Positions 10,469 through 22,061 of a DNA stretch of 64,000 nt are shown here, one piece after another (the first letter of the stretch is position 1; the number at the start of each line of letters is the position of its first letter). The notes under the pieces are model-generated. The model saw only the letters and a program-made list of their open reading frames with translations, was not told the DNA's origin and made no database searches. Position numbers and translations under genes: made by a program. Source of the DNA: Spongilla lacustris (taxonomy: Eukaryota > Porifera > Demospongiae > Spongillida > Spongillidae); the NCBI GenBank assembly GCA_949361645.1, contig OX442437.1:3893921-3957920 (forward strand). The letters are read 5' to 3'.

Positions 10469-13181
10469 TAGGCTTTATATCCGTCGACAAGTTTATTATC
10501 CGGATACCGAATACCGCTTTAAATACGAACGGATTCCGAAATCCGGATAATTCGGATTTATCCGGATAATTCTATGTGGTATTGTTAATTTGCGCTATAT
10601 TGCCTATACATAAAATTACACTGATAAAATATGGATTACATCAATTTACATCAAATTACATGAATACTCTAAATCACAACATGCATGCTCAGTAGTCAGT
10701 ACACAATAACACAATACACTCATTTCCAAGTGCGATTACTAGCGAGAAATGTTATTGCATCAGCCATGATGGGATTCATGTGGGCTCTTTCCCTAGCACA
10801 AACTCGTCCAAGCTTTGAAAATACTCTTTCTGTCGGAGCACTCGTAGCAGGAGTAGCAAGAACCACTCTTGCAACCTTGGCAAGCTCAGGGAATCGTTTT
10901 CTTTCTACTCTCCACCAGTCAAGAGGGTCATCCTTAAGAGGTTGTGCAGCAATCTTTGAGTATTGGGCCAATTCTTTAGTCAAATCTCTTGAAGCATCAA
11001 CCTTAGATGTTCCAGAACTTGAACTTCCTTCGCCTTGATAACTCGTTGACATGAAAGTGGCGAAGTCATCATCAGCTGAAGACACATGTTTTGCCCTTTT
11101 TGAAAGTGGTTCAGCTATGCATGATTCAGTTGGTAGTACTTGATCCCGTTGTAAAAGGCTCTTGTGATAGAGCTTTATGTTCTTTTCTGCAAAGGTAATT
11201 GAATCTTTTCGATCGCTTACATTAATAAAAGGTTCAAATGACTTAAAACGTGGATCTAGATATGCTGCAGCAAATAGCAAGCCATGTGTAAGGTCATCTA
11301 GATCATTGGTGTCCATATACAGACTTACATAACGTTGGTATATGTCATCTTTACATACTGCCTTTGCTATTGCGATGCACTGTGCATCTGAGGGAATAGG
11401 TAAGAGAGCTTTTTCTAACAGATACTTTACCTTCGGCATTGCAGTTGACAGAGTAACATAATGTTCCCCTTCAACAGAAAAAATCTGTTTTGCAATAGGA
11501 GCAAGATAGGATTCAATCTGTACTAACAGATGTTTGTCACTATGAGTTAGAGATAATACATTAAAACCCCATTGTTCACTATCCTGCAGCATGTCACAAG
11601 CAGGTTTCAGCTCTAAATATCTATGTATCATTTTGCTTGAGTAACCCCATCGCCACTTTACATTCACAACTAACTTTTCAGGAGCAGGCTGGTCAGGATG
11701 AAGTGTACTTTTCAGTTCTAGCTTGCGAACCATTAGCGCTAACTCTTGCGATGCAATGTTGCTTTTTTTAATATGATTCACTCCTTCACTAAGTACTGCT
11801 ACAGGTTCTTTAACACCATCCGTTTCTAGGGAGTGCCCAATAGCCTTGTGTAGTATGTGTGCCAGACATCGAAGACCAAAAGTATTATCTTCGTCATATA
11901 GCACACGTCTTACCTTGTCCATCACAGTCGGTCCATCAGCTGTCATGCTGAATGCTTTAACCCCAAAGCTGCTCAATATATTCCGTAGAAAAACAATAAT
12001 TGTATCAGCATCTTCATGTACAACTTCATCTTTATCATTATGCAATACCTCTAATGCAGCAGCAGCTAATGTTACTGACCTCATATGGAAATCTTCCGTT
12101 ATCCAATGCGCAGTAACACCAAAGAACCCCTTTTGATCTAACCTGGACCAACAATCAATTGTTGTAGATACCATTTTCTGATCATGAATGTTACTTGGGC
12201 ACTCCAATTGCAATGCTTTGCACACTCGTTCCTTCATTGCAGTGTACTCACGAAGAATCTGAGCATTAATTGTTATTGCATTTGGTATGCAAAACCTGGG
12301 GTCCATTACAGCACAAAACTCTTTAAAGCCTTTACCCTGTGCAAGATTTATTGGCCGCATATCAGTTGTCAAAAATTTGCACAAAGCAGAAAATTTACTC
12401 TTCCATGCTGTAGATTCCCTAGCGTAAGATTTTGAAAAAAGCTCATCGCATTTCTCTTGCCGAACAGACTTGGAACTAGCCGCAGAACTTGATGCAGAGG
12501 AAGACAATCCTTGCTGCAAACAAATTCCATGTTTCGCACTTAAGTGATTAATCATGGAACCGGTGCTAGCAGCAGTAACGTTTAAAGCTTGGCTACACTG
12601 TTCACCCTTCTCGTTCTGAACGCAGCAATAAGTGATACGTTTCAAAGTATCCTTATGCACAGGCTCAGTGAAATACGCCCAGCACGCTGATCCTCCACCT
12701 CGCACTCCTTTTGCCTTCAACACCGTTGTTTTTCGTTCATCAATCGGCCTCAGATCACTTTGAACAACCCCATGAGACATTGACGGTTCGCCATCTATCA
12801 ATTCACTGACTAGAACTCTATCTTTTCTTGTCAGCCAAAAAACATCCCATTTACCGTTGTCGCTGCACTTACCGAGGCGCGCAGGTAACCACTTCTCTGA
12901 GTTCTCTTCAGACTCTTTTCCTTCATCGTCAGCGTCACATTCGTGACATTCCCATTTGCAAAGTACGAAATCACCTGTCTTGAATACTTTCACTTGAATC
13001 CCTTCATCCGCCATTTTGGTTTTCGTTTGAATACCTGGAGTTTTAATAAGCGGTTTTAATTTTTATCATTTATCCGGATTATCCGGTTTTGAAATTACCG
13101 GATACCGGATTCCGAAAAGTGGATAAAATAGTCGGTATCCGAATAATCCGTACTTTTACAACTATCCGAATACAAACCCTA
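10469..13181 (-). mobile_element. Complete hAT DNA transposon (2713 bp)
   Basis: The left end TAGGCTTTATATCCG pairs with the reverse complement of the right end, TAGGGTTTGTATTCGG, and both are flanked by a perfect 8-bp duplication. Sub-terminal zones (about 10495-10575 and 13070-13170) are packed with ATCCGGAT/TATCCGGA-type motifs in both orientations, which are likely transposase-binding repeats. A single uninterrupted transposase frame fills the interior on the minus strand. Intact ends, perfect target duplication and open frame together suggest recent activity. Confidence 0.93.
10720..13014 (-). CDS. hAT transposase with BED finger and N-terminal Tudor-like module
   Basis: The protein has 764 residues with no interruption. 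Residues ~9-95 look like a small beta-barrel (Tudor/chromo-like: hydrophobic strands around DFVLCKW, WLPARL, WDVFWLTRKDRV); this is inference from pattern. Residues ~112-163 form a BED-type zinc finger with CxnC (131/140) and H157/H162. The hAT RNase-H-like core shows D287 in TIDCWS, D360 in TADGPT and the CLAH motif (383-386). A RWGYSS block sits at ~455-460 and the C-terminal dimerisation region at ~680-745 includes DPLDWW and PTERVFSKLG. The first ATG gives this full domain set. The gene lies alone between the transposon ends. Family (hAT) is secure; the N-terminal module's role is unknown, perhaps chromatin targeting. Confidence 0.92.
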   Translation of the reverse strand: MADEGIQVKVFKTGDFVLCKWECHECDADDEGKESEENSEKWLPARLGKCSDNGKWDVFWLTRKDRVLVSELIDGEPSMSHGVVQSDLRPIDERKTTVLKAKGVRGGGSACWAYFTEPVHKDTLKRITYCCVQNEKGEQCSQALNVTAASTGSMINHLSAKHGICLQQGLSSSASSSAASSKSVRQEKCDELFSKSYARESTAWKSKFSALCKFLTTDMRPINLAQGKGFKEFCAVMDPRFCIPNAITINAQILREYTAMKERVCKALQLECPSNIHDQKMVSTTIDCWSRLDQKGFFGVTAHWITEDFHMRSVTLAAAALEVLHNDKDEVVHEDADTIIVFLRNILSSFGVKAFSMTADGPTVMDKVRRVLYDEDNTFGLRCLAHILHKAIGHSLETDGVKEPVAVLSEGVNHIKKSNIASQELALMVRKLELKSTLHPDQPAPEKLVVNVKWRWGYSSKMIHRYLELKPACDMLQDSEQWGFNVLSLTHSDKHLLVQIESYLAPIAKQIFSVEGEHYVTLSTAMPKVKYLLEKALLPIPSDAQCIAIAKAVCKDDIYQRYVSLYMDTNDLDDLTHGLLFAAAYLDPRFKSFEPFINVSDRKDSITFAEKNIKLYHKSLLQRDQVLPTESCIAEPLSKRAKHVSSADDDFATFMSTSYQGEGSSSSGTSKVDASRDLTKELAQYSKIAAQPLKDDPLDWWRVERKRFPELAKVARVVLATPATSAPTERVFSKLGRVCARERAHMNPIMADAITFLASNRTWK

Positions 13182-13189
13182 GACTCCAC
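13182..13189. repeat. Target-site duplication of hAT element, right copy (GACTCCAC)
   Basis: Exact partner of 10461-10468. Confidence 0.9.
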
Positions 13190-13599
13190 CTGTCTGGGTT
13201 TTTTTTTTTTTTTTGCACCATTTACTAGATCCACCTTGTGTGCTGCAAATGCCCAGTTTTGGACGAAGGGCGAAGGCACATCTGGCATATACCCCCGACA
13301 GAACGGCTTAGCCTTAGGCAACCTCTGGTTCTGCTCCGCTACACTATGAACGGGATTCCTCGCAAGCAACGGCAACGGATTCATTGCAAGCAATCCCAAC
13401 GGGTTTCCTCGGCATTTGCAGCGCTCGTGCACAGGAGCCGCTGCCTCTTTTCTGCAGGTGGCTGCGATTGCTGCATTTTCTGCAAGTTCATCTCTGCAGT
13501 CTTCCGTTTGCTTGCCGTTGTACGTTAATTAACAATATCGTTGCGCTTGCCACACCTATCACAATCCATAGCTAACCAAATTAGGAAACTACCACGAGA

Positions 13600-13950
13600 G
13601 GGTTAAATGTTAAACCGTTCGCTGCCTGTTTAAGTGTCTATATAGCGATTGTATGTGTGATCTCAGTAAAGTCCTTTAGGTGAGAGAAATAGAATCATAC
13701 AACTCCCATGTAAATTCGAAGCGAAAGAAAAAAGATTTTAAAAAACACGAGAATTTTTCTTAAAATGTAATTTTAGCAGGGGGTACCACCCCTACGCCCC
13801 TTTTTAAAAACCATTATATCTTTTTTCTTTGAAGTCCGATTTTTATTTTGAAAGCAGATTCGTACTCCCCTCTTTAAACTGTACAATATCGGACGATGGG
13901 GTCCGTACAGTTTTTCTTGCCCCCCCCCCCCCCCCCTCCCCCCCCCCTCG
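13600..13950. repeat. Half copy of the 34388-35003 fold-back family
   Basis: Shares 'gtgtgatctcagtaaag', 'actcccatgtaaattcgaa', 'taccacccctacgcccc', 'tccgatttttattttgaaag' and 'acagtttttcttgccccc' with the right arm at about 34720-35003, ending in the same poly-C run. Only one arm is present. Confidence 0.7.
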
Positions 13951-14730
13951 CATTATTGTGCCTTTTTTTTTTTTTTTTTTTTTTTAGAGACAAAGGAATT
14001 TTTTTTTTTCCAATGACATTAATGTGTCTGATAGCACATCTATGTGACGAGCGGGGTGCGCGTACTGCACTACGCGGTTTACATTTAGGAAACTGCAGCT
14101 GTTTACACACTGCGTAACGTATATAGTTTTTATTTTTTTTAATTTAAATAATAAAATTAATAATCGAGAGTTACGGCAGTAACTCTCATACACTGCATAA
14201 AAATAACGGGTTTACGCAAGCGGTAAACACGACGTAAAGATGAGGTAAAGCTCAGGTTTACTCATAGGTTTACGCGTGTTTACGCATCGCAAATATGATG
14301 TCAAATGTTACATTTGGTATAGCTTTACACATCCGCGTAAAAGTCAGATCTATATTTAGCACTGTTGAGTGTGATAGCTTTTATTTTTAGACCTACAGCT
14401 ACTAGCTAGCTACTCTTAATTATAATTCATAACTTCAAAAAGGTTAGCGTTGATGAATTGCAAAAACAAACAGCAGTATACAACACGCAAGAAAATTAAA
14501 AGTCCACTTTTGAAGCATGGCAGAGGCTTGGGTGCTGAGGAAGGGTGCCACCGTTCGCGCCGCACACATCACTCCTGACACACCCAGCACACCAGCACGG
14601 CTATCTACACATCACTCCTGACACACCCAGCACACCCCTTGTGTGCACTAGAGACACAGCATGTGACCTACAATCTATCATTGAGGAGAGGTGTGCAGCG
14701 ACCTTGACACGATACTCCTGATGGGCAGCA
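13951..14730. other. Intergenic, no gene seen
   Basis: Contains poly-T, a cluster of GTTTACGC/GCGTAAA-type motifs (about 14195-14340) that recurs at 18780-18920, and a local duplication of 'acacatcactcctgacacac' near 14562 and 14609. No gene recognised. Confidence 0.5.
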
Positions 14731-14735
14731 ATAGC

Positions 14736-14957
14736 AAGGGCGGATCCAGCGAGGGGGTCATGGGGGTCCGGACCCCCCCCCCCCCCCCCCTCAGGACCCA
14801 TGATGAATATAATTACTATTAATACCCCAGTCACGTGCGCATAAAGGTGCTCGGTGTATTGTTCCTCGACGATGAAATCGTCGCTTTGCATTCTTCGTAT
14901 ATCATATAGCCTTGATATAGGCGTCGGAAGGTAAATTACGAAATTTAACCTGGTCCT

Positions 14958-14988
<31 letters not shown>

Positions 14989-15517
14989 CGGAGCCGGCTA
15001 ATTTAACTTCATACAATCACATCGTTCGTACACACGACAGTGACATAGAGACGATATACTATCTCTGGTGACGCGTAAAATTGCATGCGTCGCCTATGTG
15101 ATTCCCGCGATTTTTTCTTTCTATGACTCACTTGAGCTAGGTGGTTTTCAAACTGCAGGTTATATAGGTCCGCTGAAAATTTATGCAGCTGATGTACAGG
15201 GGACGAAATCGAAATTGAATACTGTTCATTGCTTGAAGTAGGTTATCTGAGTATGATGCAAATTTTTAGTGGCTCACGTATCGAAGTAACTAAGCGCACG
15301 TGCAAATCTGACGAAACTGACAGATTAAACACACCCATTTAAAATCCACATAAGCCTGGGAAAAAGAACAAGTTCAACTGAGTGCAAGTGATCCATGCAA
15401 TCTCTCTATGGAATAACATGCACACAAAAAATTGCGCGCGCGAAGCGCGCGCCCCTCCCCTCATCTATTATTCATGTCGGGCCCCCCCCTCGCCGAATTC
15501 CTGGATCCGCCACTGAA
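14736..15517. repeat. Non-autonomous element with GGCGGATCCAG ends
   Basis: The left end GGGCGGATCCAGCGAGGGGG faces the right end CCTGGATCCGCCACTG in inverted orientation, about 780 bp apart, each next to long C or G runs (14766-14790; 14959-14988). The ends match the widespread CAGNGGCGGATCCAGGA type that I associate with hAT-derived MITEs. No transposase inside. Confidence 0.55.
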
Positions 15518-16532
15518 TAGGGTTACCTGCCAACTGCAGCTGAGGGAGCATGGGAGGGCAGAGGCGGAGGAGAGGAGGGTGGGAGGGGCACAGATACAGG
15601 GAGGGAGGGAAACAGATAGAGGAAGGGAGGGAACATCAAGCAAAATGGCCTTAGCACCTGTCCATTGAATGTTTATAGACATGAACATATAATATGGTCA
15701 AAGTGAAGGCATTGAACCAAGTTTATTCCATTCCAAAATTCAGTTCCAGCATTAGAGGCCTGTATATCTAACACGAGTTTTATTATTCTGCTGTACCAGC
15801 CTATCCGGTGATCGGTTAACATGCATCTTATTCCCACACAAACTCAACAGAGATGTGCATACATATGCCTTTAATGAGTATAATTGGAATGGTGCCTACT
15901 AGGAAGAGAACCACACCCATTTGAACATGCTCACTCATGGAGACAATTGTCCATTACAGGTTGTGTGAGTGTCAGAGTCTACACAGCATCCCATCCAATG
16001 TTCTGATGGATTTTCCAAGTAATAATTTAATCATTTTTCAACAGACTAGCTTTAGCAACTTAATTAAAATGTATTGCTTGTGCGCTACATGTATGCACAC
16101 GCCAGTACTGCCTCACACGCAAATGCTAATGCTACGCCGCTGCTTCAATTGGAAAGCAGACAAGCTTCTCTCAATGTCAACACTTTGGAATGATTTATTG
16201 TACCTGTCAAGTGGTAAGGGTTGAATCACACAAGCTCACAAGGTACCCAGACCTTACATCAGAGTCCCATGTACCACACTATAAAAGCAGAATAGCTTCT
16301 CCCAATGTCAAACCCTCTTGTTAACTATACTCGTTCACCAGGACAACACTTTATTGTACCTGTCAAGTGGTAAGGGTTGAGCTCACAAGGCACCGAGACT
16401 TTACTAGTACATGAGAGCCAGCCCCTTGCAAATAGTGGCGTATATGTATATGCCAATGCAAGGAATATCAGAGCGATATGGATGTACACTCACCTACACA
16501 TAGCCACATACATTCCTGTACTCCAGCTAGTT
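15518..16532. other. Intergenic, no gene seen
   Basis: Includes a purine-rich (GGGA/GGAG) patch at 15540-15640 and a short local duplication ('tgtacctgtcaagtggtaagg' near 16200 and 16356). No coding similarity recognised. Confidence 0.5.
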
Positions 16533-16533
16533 A

Positions 16534-18155
16534 CAGGCCCGTAGCCAGGGGGGTGCAAACGGGTGCAATTGCACCCCCCCCCCCCCCCCCCACTGGATGC
16601 AAGGTCCGCTTGGCAGGCTATGAATATTATTCACTTGATTGTTTATTGCAGTGCAATCTACACATATTTGAATGACAACTGCCAGCTGTCTACATGTATA
16701 TTGTGCACGTACATGTATGCATGTAAGAGCACTGGTACGATCCAAAAGTAGGATCGGAAAGATGGCTACAAGGTATTGTGCATGTATCATATTTGGCGTA
16801 AATAGCTCCGTATATCTAGTACCTCATCTGAGTCAATAGCAAGACGGGATTCGCTCCTATATTCAATTTATTTAGCCCTTTGGGTGCCAAGGGCATATAT
16901 ACTGCATATCACAGCCCAATGTCCATGATAGCAGGACATACATGTAAATGGATGTACAACAATAACTCCATTCTGTTCTTGAAGATGCATGGGTGCAATG
17001 AGTTACATATAGGAGGAGGAATATGGTACATGCATAAACTAATCATAGCAAGTAGTACAACTCTTCAAATTTCAGCAAAACTACATAAACTGTTACCCCT
17101 TACCAGTACATCCCACAGGTCATACGCTACGTGTGCAGATTTTTGATGTGGGAGAAACTAACGCAAGTAGTTATCAGTTTATGGAGCAAATCATATACAT
17201 GTACAGTACTTCATCTCTTGAGTGACATGCCAACATTATTTGATACCTGTACGTAATGTACATGCACAAGGTGTACCATGTACATAATGATATCATTATT
17301 ATACACATCTTGGCACCCAAAGAGTTAAAGAGAGCTTCATACAAAAAAAGATGCCTGTTTGTCGTCTGCTTGGTTCTAACTTGTTTTCAAATGTGCATGA
17401 ACAAATCATTACTGGAATACACTAGTGGAATCTAAGCATCATCTGTGCTCACAGGCAATCTGGCAGTTTTTCTTTCATATGCATGGAACTGAATAATTCA
17501 TAGTGTTTTTGTAGTTTATCTCTTTGGGTGCCAGATGTGTATTATAATGATACAATTATGTACATGGTATACCTTGTGCATGTACATTACATGTATCAAA
17601 TAATGTTTGCATGTCACTCAAGTACTGTACATGTACATGTATATGATTTGCTCCACAAACTGTCCACTGCTGATAACTACTTGCGTTAGTTTCTCCCACA
17701 TCACAAATGTGCACACGTAGCATATGACCTGTGGGATGTACTGGTAACAGATTATGTAGTGTTGCTGAAATTTGAAGAGTTGTACTGCTTGCTATAATTA
17801 GTTTATGCATGTACCATATTCCTCCTCCTATACTTAACTCATTGTTACTTAACTCATTATACCCATCTTCAAGAACAGAATGGAGTTATTATTGTACATC
17901 CATGCATGTCTGCTATCATGGACATTGGGCTGTAATAAAAATATGCCCTTGGTACCCAAACTGTTCTGCATCAAACAAGTGTTGGCTGGGTGCACCTTTC
18001 TGGGGCTTTCTCAATTTCATACAAACCCTACATCTGGCAGTGTGGGCCCTACCATACATACATGTATTATCCTGGCTACACCACAGGTTGAGTCCACTTA
18101 TAACCTGCTTTGCACCCCCCCCCCCCAACATACAACCTGGCTACGGGCCTGTCAG
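16534..18155. repeat. Fold-back element with CAGGCCCGTAGCCAGG ends and ~450-bp inner arms
   Basis: The outer ends are inverted: ACAGGCCCGTAGCCAGG near 16534 and CCTGGCTACGGGCCTGT near 18139, each beside a C/G run and 'gtgcaa/ttgcac'. Inside, 16875-17330 and 17520-17960 are inverted copies separated by about 190 bp, each bounded by CTTTGGGTGCCA. The inner pair may be a second element nested in the first. The expected 8-bp duplication is at best imperfect. No transposase frame. Confidence 0.7.
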
Positions 18156-18438
18156 TTATATTGCTGCGCTTGGGACTAGCTGTTCAGAAGTTATCGTCAC
18201 GCGCACCGAACCAGCAACTTAATCTGCTATCTACATGTATAGCTATTTCGTTTAGGAGGAAGGTCATATTTGCTAACCCTAGTAAAGATGATCCCAAATC
18301 TAGTACGAGCAAACATATGGTAAATACATACGTAAATATATACCGAATTTACTCGCTCTAATTTTAATTTTAATACTACATATATACATACATGTACACA
18401 TACACCACAATAGAGGAACATTGGAACGTTTTTGTTAA

Positions 18439-18665
18439 TCATGCTACACCAAAAGGTATCAGAGATTCATTGACTGTCAGTTCAATAGAGGCTGGGAGGT
18501 GTATAGCATGTCCTTGATTTGATCGCGCTCCTCTGATACATTGTATGGAAGATCGTAAAAGAGAGAAGGATAGACGGCAACGAAGCCACCCCATTGTCTG
18601 ACTGTATGATGTGCCCCATTTGTCAGCTAGCAGTGATGCCAAACGTTTGTAGGTGGTAGTGGCAA
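18439..18665 (-). pseudogene. Retroelement-derived C-terminal fragment (TYKRLASLLADKW...MGWLRCRLSF block)
   Basis: On the minus strand a frame reads TTTYKRLASLLADKWGTSY then MGWLRCRLSFSLLRSSIQC and CIRGARS, ending shortly after. From memory this block ends many repeat-encoded proteins in sponges and cnidarians; it is usually attached to reverse-transcriptase-like sequence. No upstream coding continues in frame, so this is a truncated relic. Element class is uncertain. Confidence 0.6.
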
Positions 18666-19800
18666 TCTAACCCATGCCTCCTATTGAAGAGAGGACGATT
18701 GGAGTGAATGAATTAAGCTCGCTCAATCTCCCGAATTCACTCGCTCTGCAAATGTGGCGTATATATGTATGTCCATATGTTTGTAACTTTACGCATGCGG
18801 TAAATGTATTGTAATTTATTGTAAATAATAGCGTAAAACTTATAAATGTTTACGTCTGTGTAAATACGAGCGTAAAAATGATGTTTCACGTTTGCAATAA
18901 AATTACGCATAGCGTTCAGACGTAGTAAAGCCATTTTTTTTTGTCCAGTGTGCAAATAGGATTTGTGTCATATCATGAAATCATTTTAAAAAAACGCGAC
19001 CTCGCGTATAACTCACGAACCGAGAAACGGAATCTTCTAGATCATATAGAAGCGTTCTAGCCATTAGAAATACCAGAGTAATGGTTTTTGTTGTGTCAAC
19101 AACCTCCCAGGAGGTGTATGTCGTTTAGACCAGAATACGGTCACAATGGCTATATGGCTATATGGCTATATGGCTATATGGCTATATTAATCGACTCGAA
19201 TATCTATCAATAATGAACACACTTTCAAAGTATGCTTATTTTCATGCTAAATGAACGCAAAAGTTAAAATGCGGCTGGGGCTTCGCCCCAGACCCCACTG
19301 GGGGAGCTTACAGCGCTCCCCCAGACCCCCTAGCTGTTACGGGAGGTGGCACGCCCCCTCCAGTACCCACCCCCCCCCGCTTTTGTGAATATAGTTATTA
19401 GACCCCCCCTTCCAGAAATCCTGGATCCGCCGCTGGACTTGCACAAAAGAGGGCGGAATGACGCCGGAAACGGCATTATAATTGGCTCGCACGGCCCTCT
19501 GAGGCTCTGATTAAATTTGTATAGAGCGCACCAAGATCCACTGTGTCTACATTATAATTTATTCAGATTTGACTTGGGAATTGGAGTTTCACACAATGTC
19601 ATTGATTTTATATCATCTTATATACATGTACTGCAACACAAATGCATGGCCTAATTACACATACTAGATGCCCGTTGCAGCTTTGCATGCAGTTTTTCAT
19701 ACAGATCATTAACGAACATGCCATGAAACTGGTACATTTTGGTTTATATGGACATAGTTGTATTTATTAAAGTACAGTCCCAATACTTCTTCGAAAACAA
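18666..19800. other. Intergenic with short repeats
   Basis: Contains GCGTAAA/TTTACGC motif cluster (18780-18920), a 9-10-bp tandem array 'tggctatatggctata' (about 19149-19187), and a partial GGATCCGCC-type repeat end near 19425. No gene recognised. Confidence 0.5.
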
Positions 19801-19803
19801 CAT

Positions 19804-20102
19804 GAGGGAGGGAGGGAGGGAGGGAGGGAGGGAGGGAGGGAGGGAGTGAGGGGGAGGGAGGGAGGGAGGGGGAGGGGGAGGGGGAGGAGGGAGGGAGGGA
19901 GGGAGCGAGGGAGGGAGGGAGCGAGGGAGGGAGGGAGGGAGCGAGGGAGGGAGGGAGCGAGGGAGGGAGGGAGCGAGGGAGGGAGGGAGGCAGGTGTGAG
20001 GGAGGGAGGGAGGGAGGGAGCGAGGGAGGGAGCGAGGGAGGGAGGGAGGCAGGTGTGAGGGAGGGAGGAGGGAGAGGGAGGGTGTGAGGGTAGGGAGGGG
20101 GA
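19804..20102. repeat. GGGA/GGGAGCGA simple repeat array
   Basis: About 300 bp of (GGGA)n with interspersed GGGAGCGA and a duplicated GGCAGGTGTGAGG phrase. The long Ser/Pro/Leu or Arg/Glu/Gly frames over it are translations of the repeat. Confidence 0.95.
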
Positions 20103-20769
20103 GGGTAACGTCACGTAGCAACGGAACAACCGGTAATTAATTATTCGGTACTTCACGGCTGTTTCATTTCCATTGAACCTGTGACAAAAAGGCTACGCCC
20201 CGTGATACGAAATTTTTTCATAGCAACGGACCTAATTACGACCTTAGCAACCAACATGGGCTTAAGATGCTCCCTTTTTACCACGAGGACTGTTTTGAAC
20301 TCTTCTTTTGACTTCGGATCCTACTTCTATATTGTCTGGCGCTCTGAACAATGTGAGTTAATGCCGGTTATATTCTGTGGATAGTATGTTATACGCTCGC
20401 GAATTCTGTGTGTGTTGTTTGAGGTCAAGTGATGCACATTGCTCTGGTACTTTTTCCGCCCTTATGAAGTACCCTGAAACTTTTACAATATAACTGAGAT
20501 AGTCTTGGCTGTAAGATTTTCAATAAAACTCGTGGGCCGCGATTCCTAACTCACGCAGTAGGCGTTTGGAATATTGCAATATTTCCTCGATGTTTGACGC
20601 CATTGACCTCACCTACATGTACCTAGCTTAACCTGGCTTGCCTGAATCACGATGCCATGCATTTCAACATTTTAGCCAACCATCAAACACTCTTGAATCC
20701 ATTAGGTTGTGCACTTGTGCTGTCTTGTGAAGAAACATGAGAATAAATATGGTATTAGTACCCGTTATT

Positions 20770-22061
20770 GAGCATTGCATCTACGTAAGCTTAAGTTTAG
20801 GAGGTGTGGCACTCTGAATTTGAAGAGAGACCTTTAAGTAGTGTTCCTTCATAATGCACTTCAGCCTGTCTATTGGATCAGGGATGGTTTTATACGTATC
20901 TGCAAGGCTGTTGAACTAGGAGTGGATAGACTCAGCCTCCTGCTCACCCATCAACCCACATCCAGCAAGCTGGGAATGAATGCAATCCAACATGTGGTGT
21001 TCTAGGGTGTGCACTTTTATAGTTCTTCTGGCACCTTTGAACTTGGCATCAAAGGTATTAAAAAATCCTTGATAGCATTGCCTGTTAAAATTAAAATGCA
21101 ATGACGTTCTGTGTTAGTGTGAGATTGTTTCTGAGCATGTGTGTGTATGTGTTGTGTACATGTGTGTGAAATTGCCTGTTTAAAATGAAGTTCTGTGTTA
21201 GTGTGAGACTGCTTCTAAGCATGTGCTAGTTTGATACAGAAACTGTAACATTGCATGTATGTACTTACTGCTCATCCCGTAGGTGGTTGGATTGTGCTGT
21301 TTTGAAGAAGTTCATGTGGAACTTGCGCTGCTATGACGGCAATGGGGTGTGTTGTAAGCTCAAGCCATAACGTCTGTCCCACAAGATGTACAATGCACCA
21401 TTACGTCACCAAGCAACCGAATGATAAGCTAAGGAGGCTGTATGAGCTCGGCGGGCTGAAGACTGGTGGCTGAATAGCAGCAGGGGCACTTGAGTCGTAC
21501 AGTGACACGAATCCACTCCTTAAGACACGAGCTACAAACATAGGCATGGCATGGTAGCTCTATAGGTTGATGTAGCATGTACAAACAAATTGGACACTTA
21601 ACTGCATCTACCATTGACAATATCTGTTTTGTTGACACAGAAAGCACCAGTACTTTGGGGATAATAGCAGGTGGTCTACCACAGCCATGATGCCTGTTGG
21701 TGTGTACCATAGCTGCTATACTTGTAAAATGGTTTACATGCCTACAGAATAACATGTTAAGCACATGAACCTGTACCTTAGCAGTGTATGTGGACCAGTT
21801 ATATGGCTGCACTTGACACTTGTATTGGTTCTTACACCTGCACCCTCAACATTGCCTTATGGCTCAAATGTGCAGAACAATCGTTGGTGGATCTCCTACT
21901 GGTCTGTTGAGACACTGAGACCAAAGACTATCAGTGTAGGTGCTGCACTGGTATGTAGGCTCTGGCTTTGGTGGTTTGCCCTTGGCTTTGACTCCTCTAT
22001 GAAGTTTGCACCCACGTACCATGCAGAGATCCGCCGATCGGCATTTGTGGTGGGATTCCAT
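20770..22061 (-). pseudogene. Decayed RING-containing mobile-element protein
   Basis: Three blocks on the minus strand appear collinear. The N-terminal block (22061-21864) is rich in Cys/His (KCRSADLCMVRGC...) and ends in a stop. A middle block (21640-21430) carries a RING finger: CPICLYMLHQPIELPCHAYVC then SSCLKEW and CPCC. A C-terminal block (21101-20780) reads GCGLMGEQEAESIHS, NSLADTYKTIPDPIDRLKC and IMKEHYLKV. The last block matches, as I remember it, the C-terminus of large repeat-encoded proteins common in cnidarian and sponge genomes. Frames are broken between the blocks, so it is a relic unless introns join them. The catalytic middle of the protein is not evident. Confidence 0.6.

Noticed and set aside
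19744..20156. Ser/Pro/Leu and Arg/Glu/Gly-rich open frames
   Set aside because: Translations of the (GGGA)n array.
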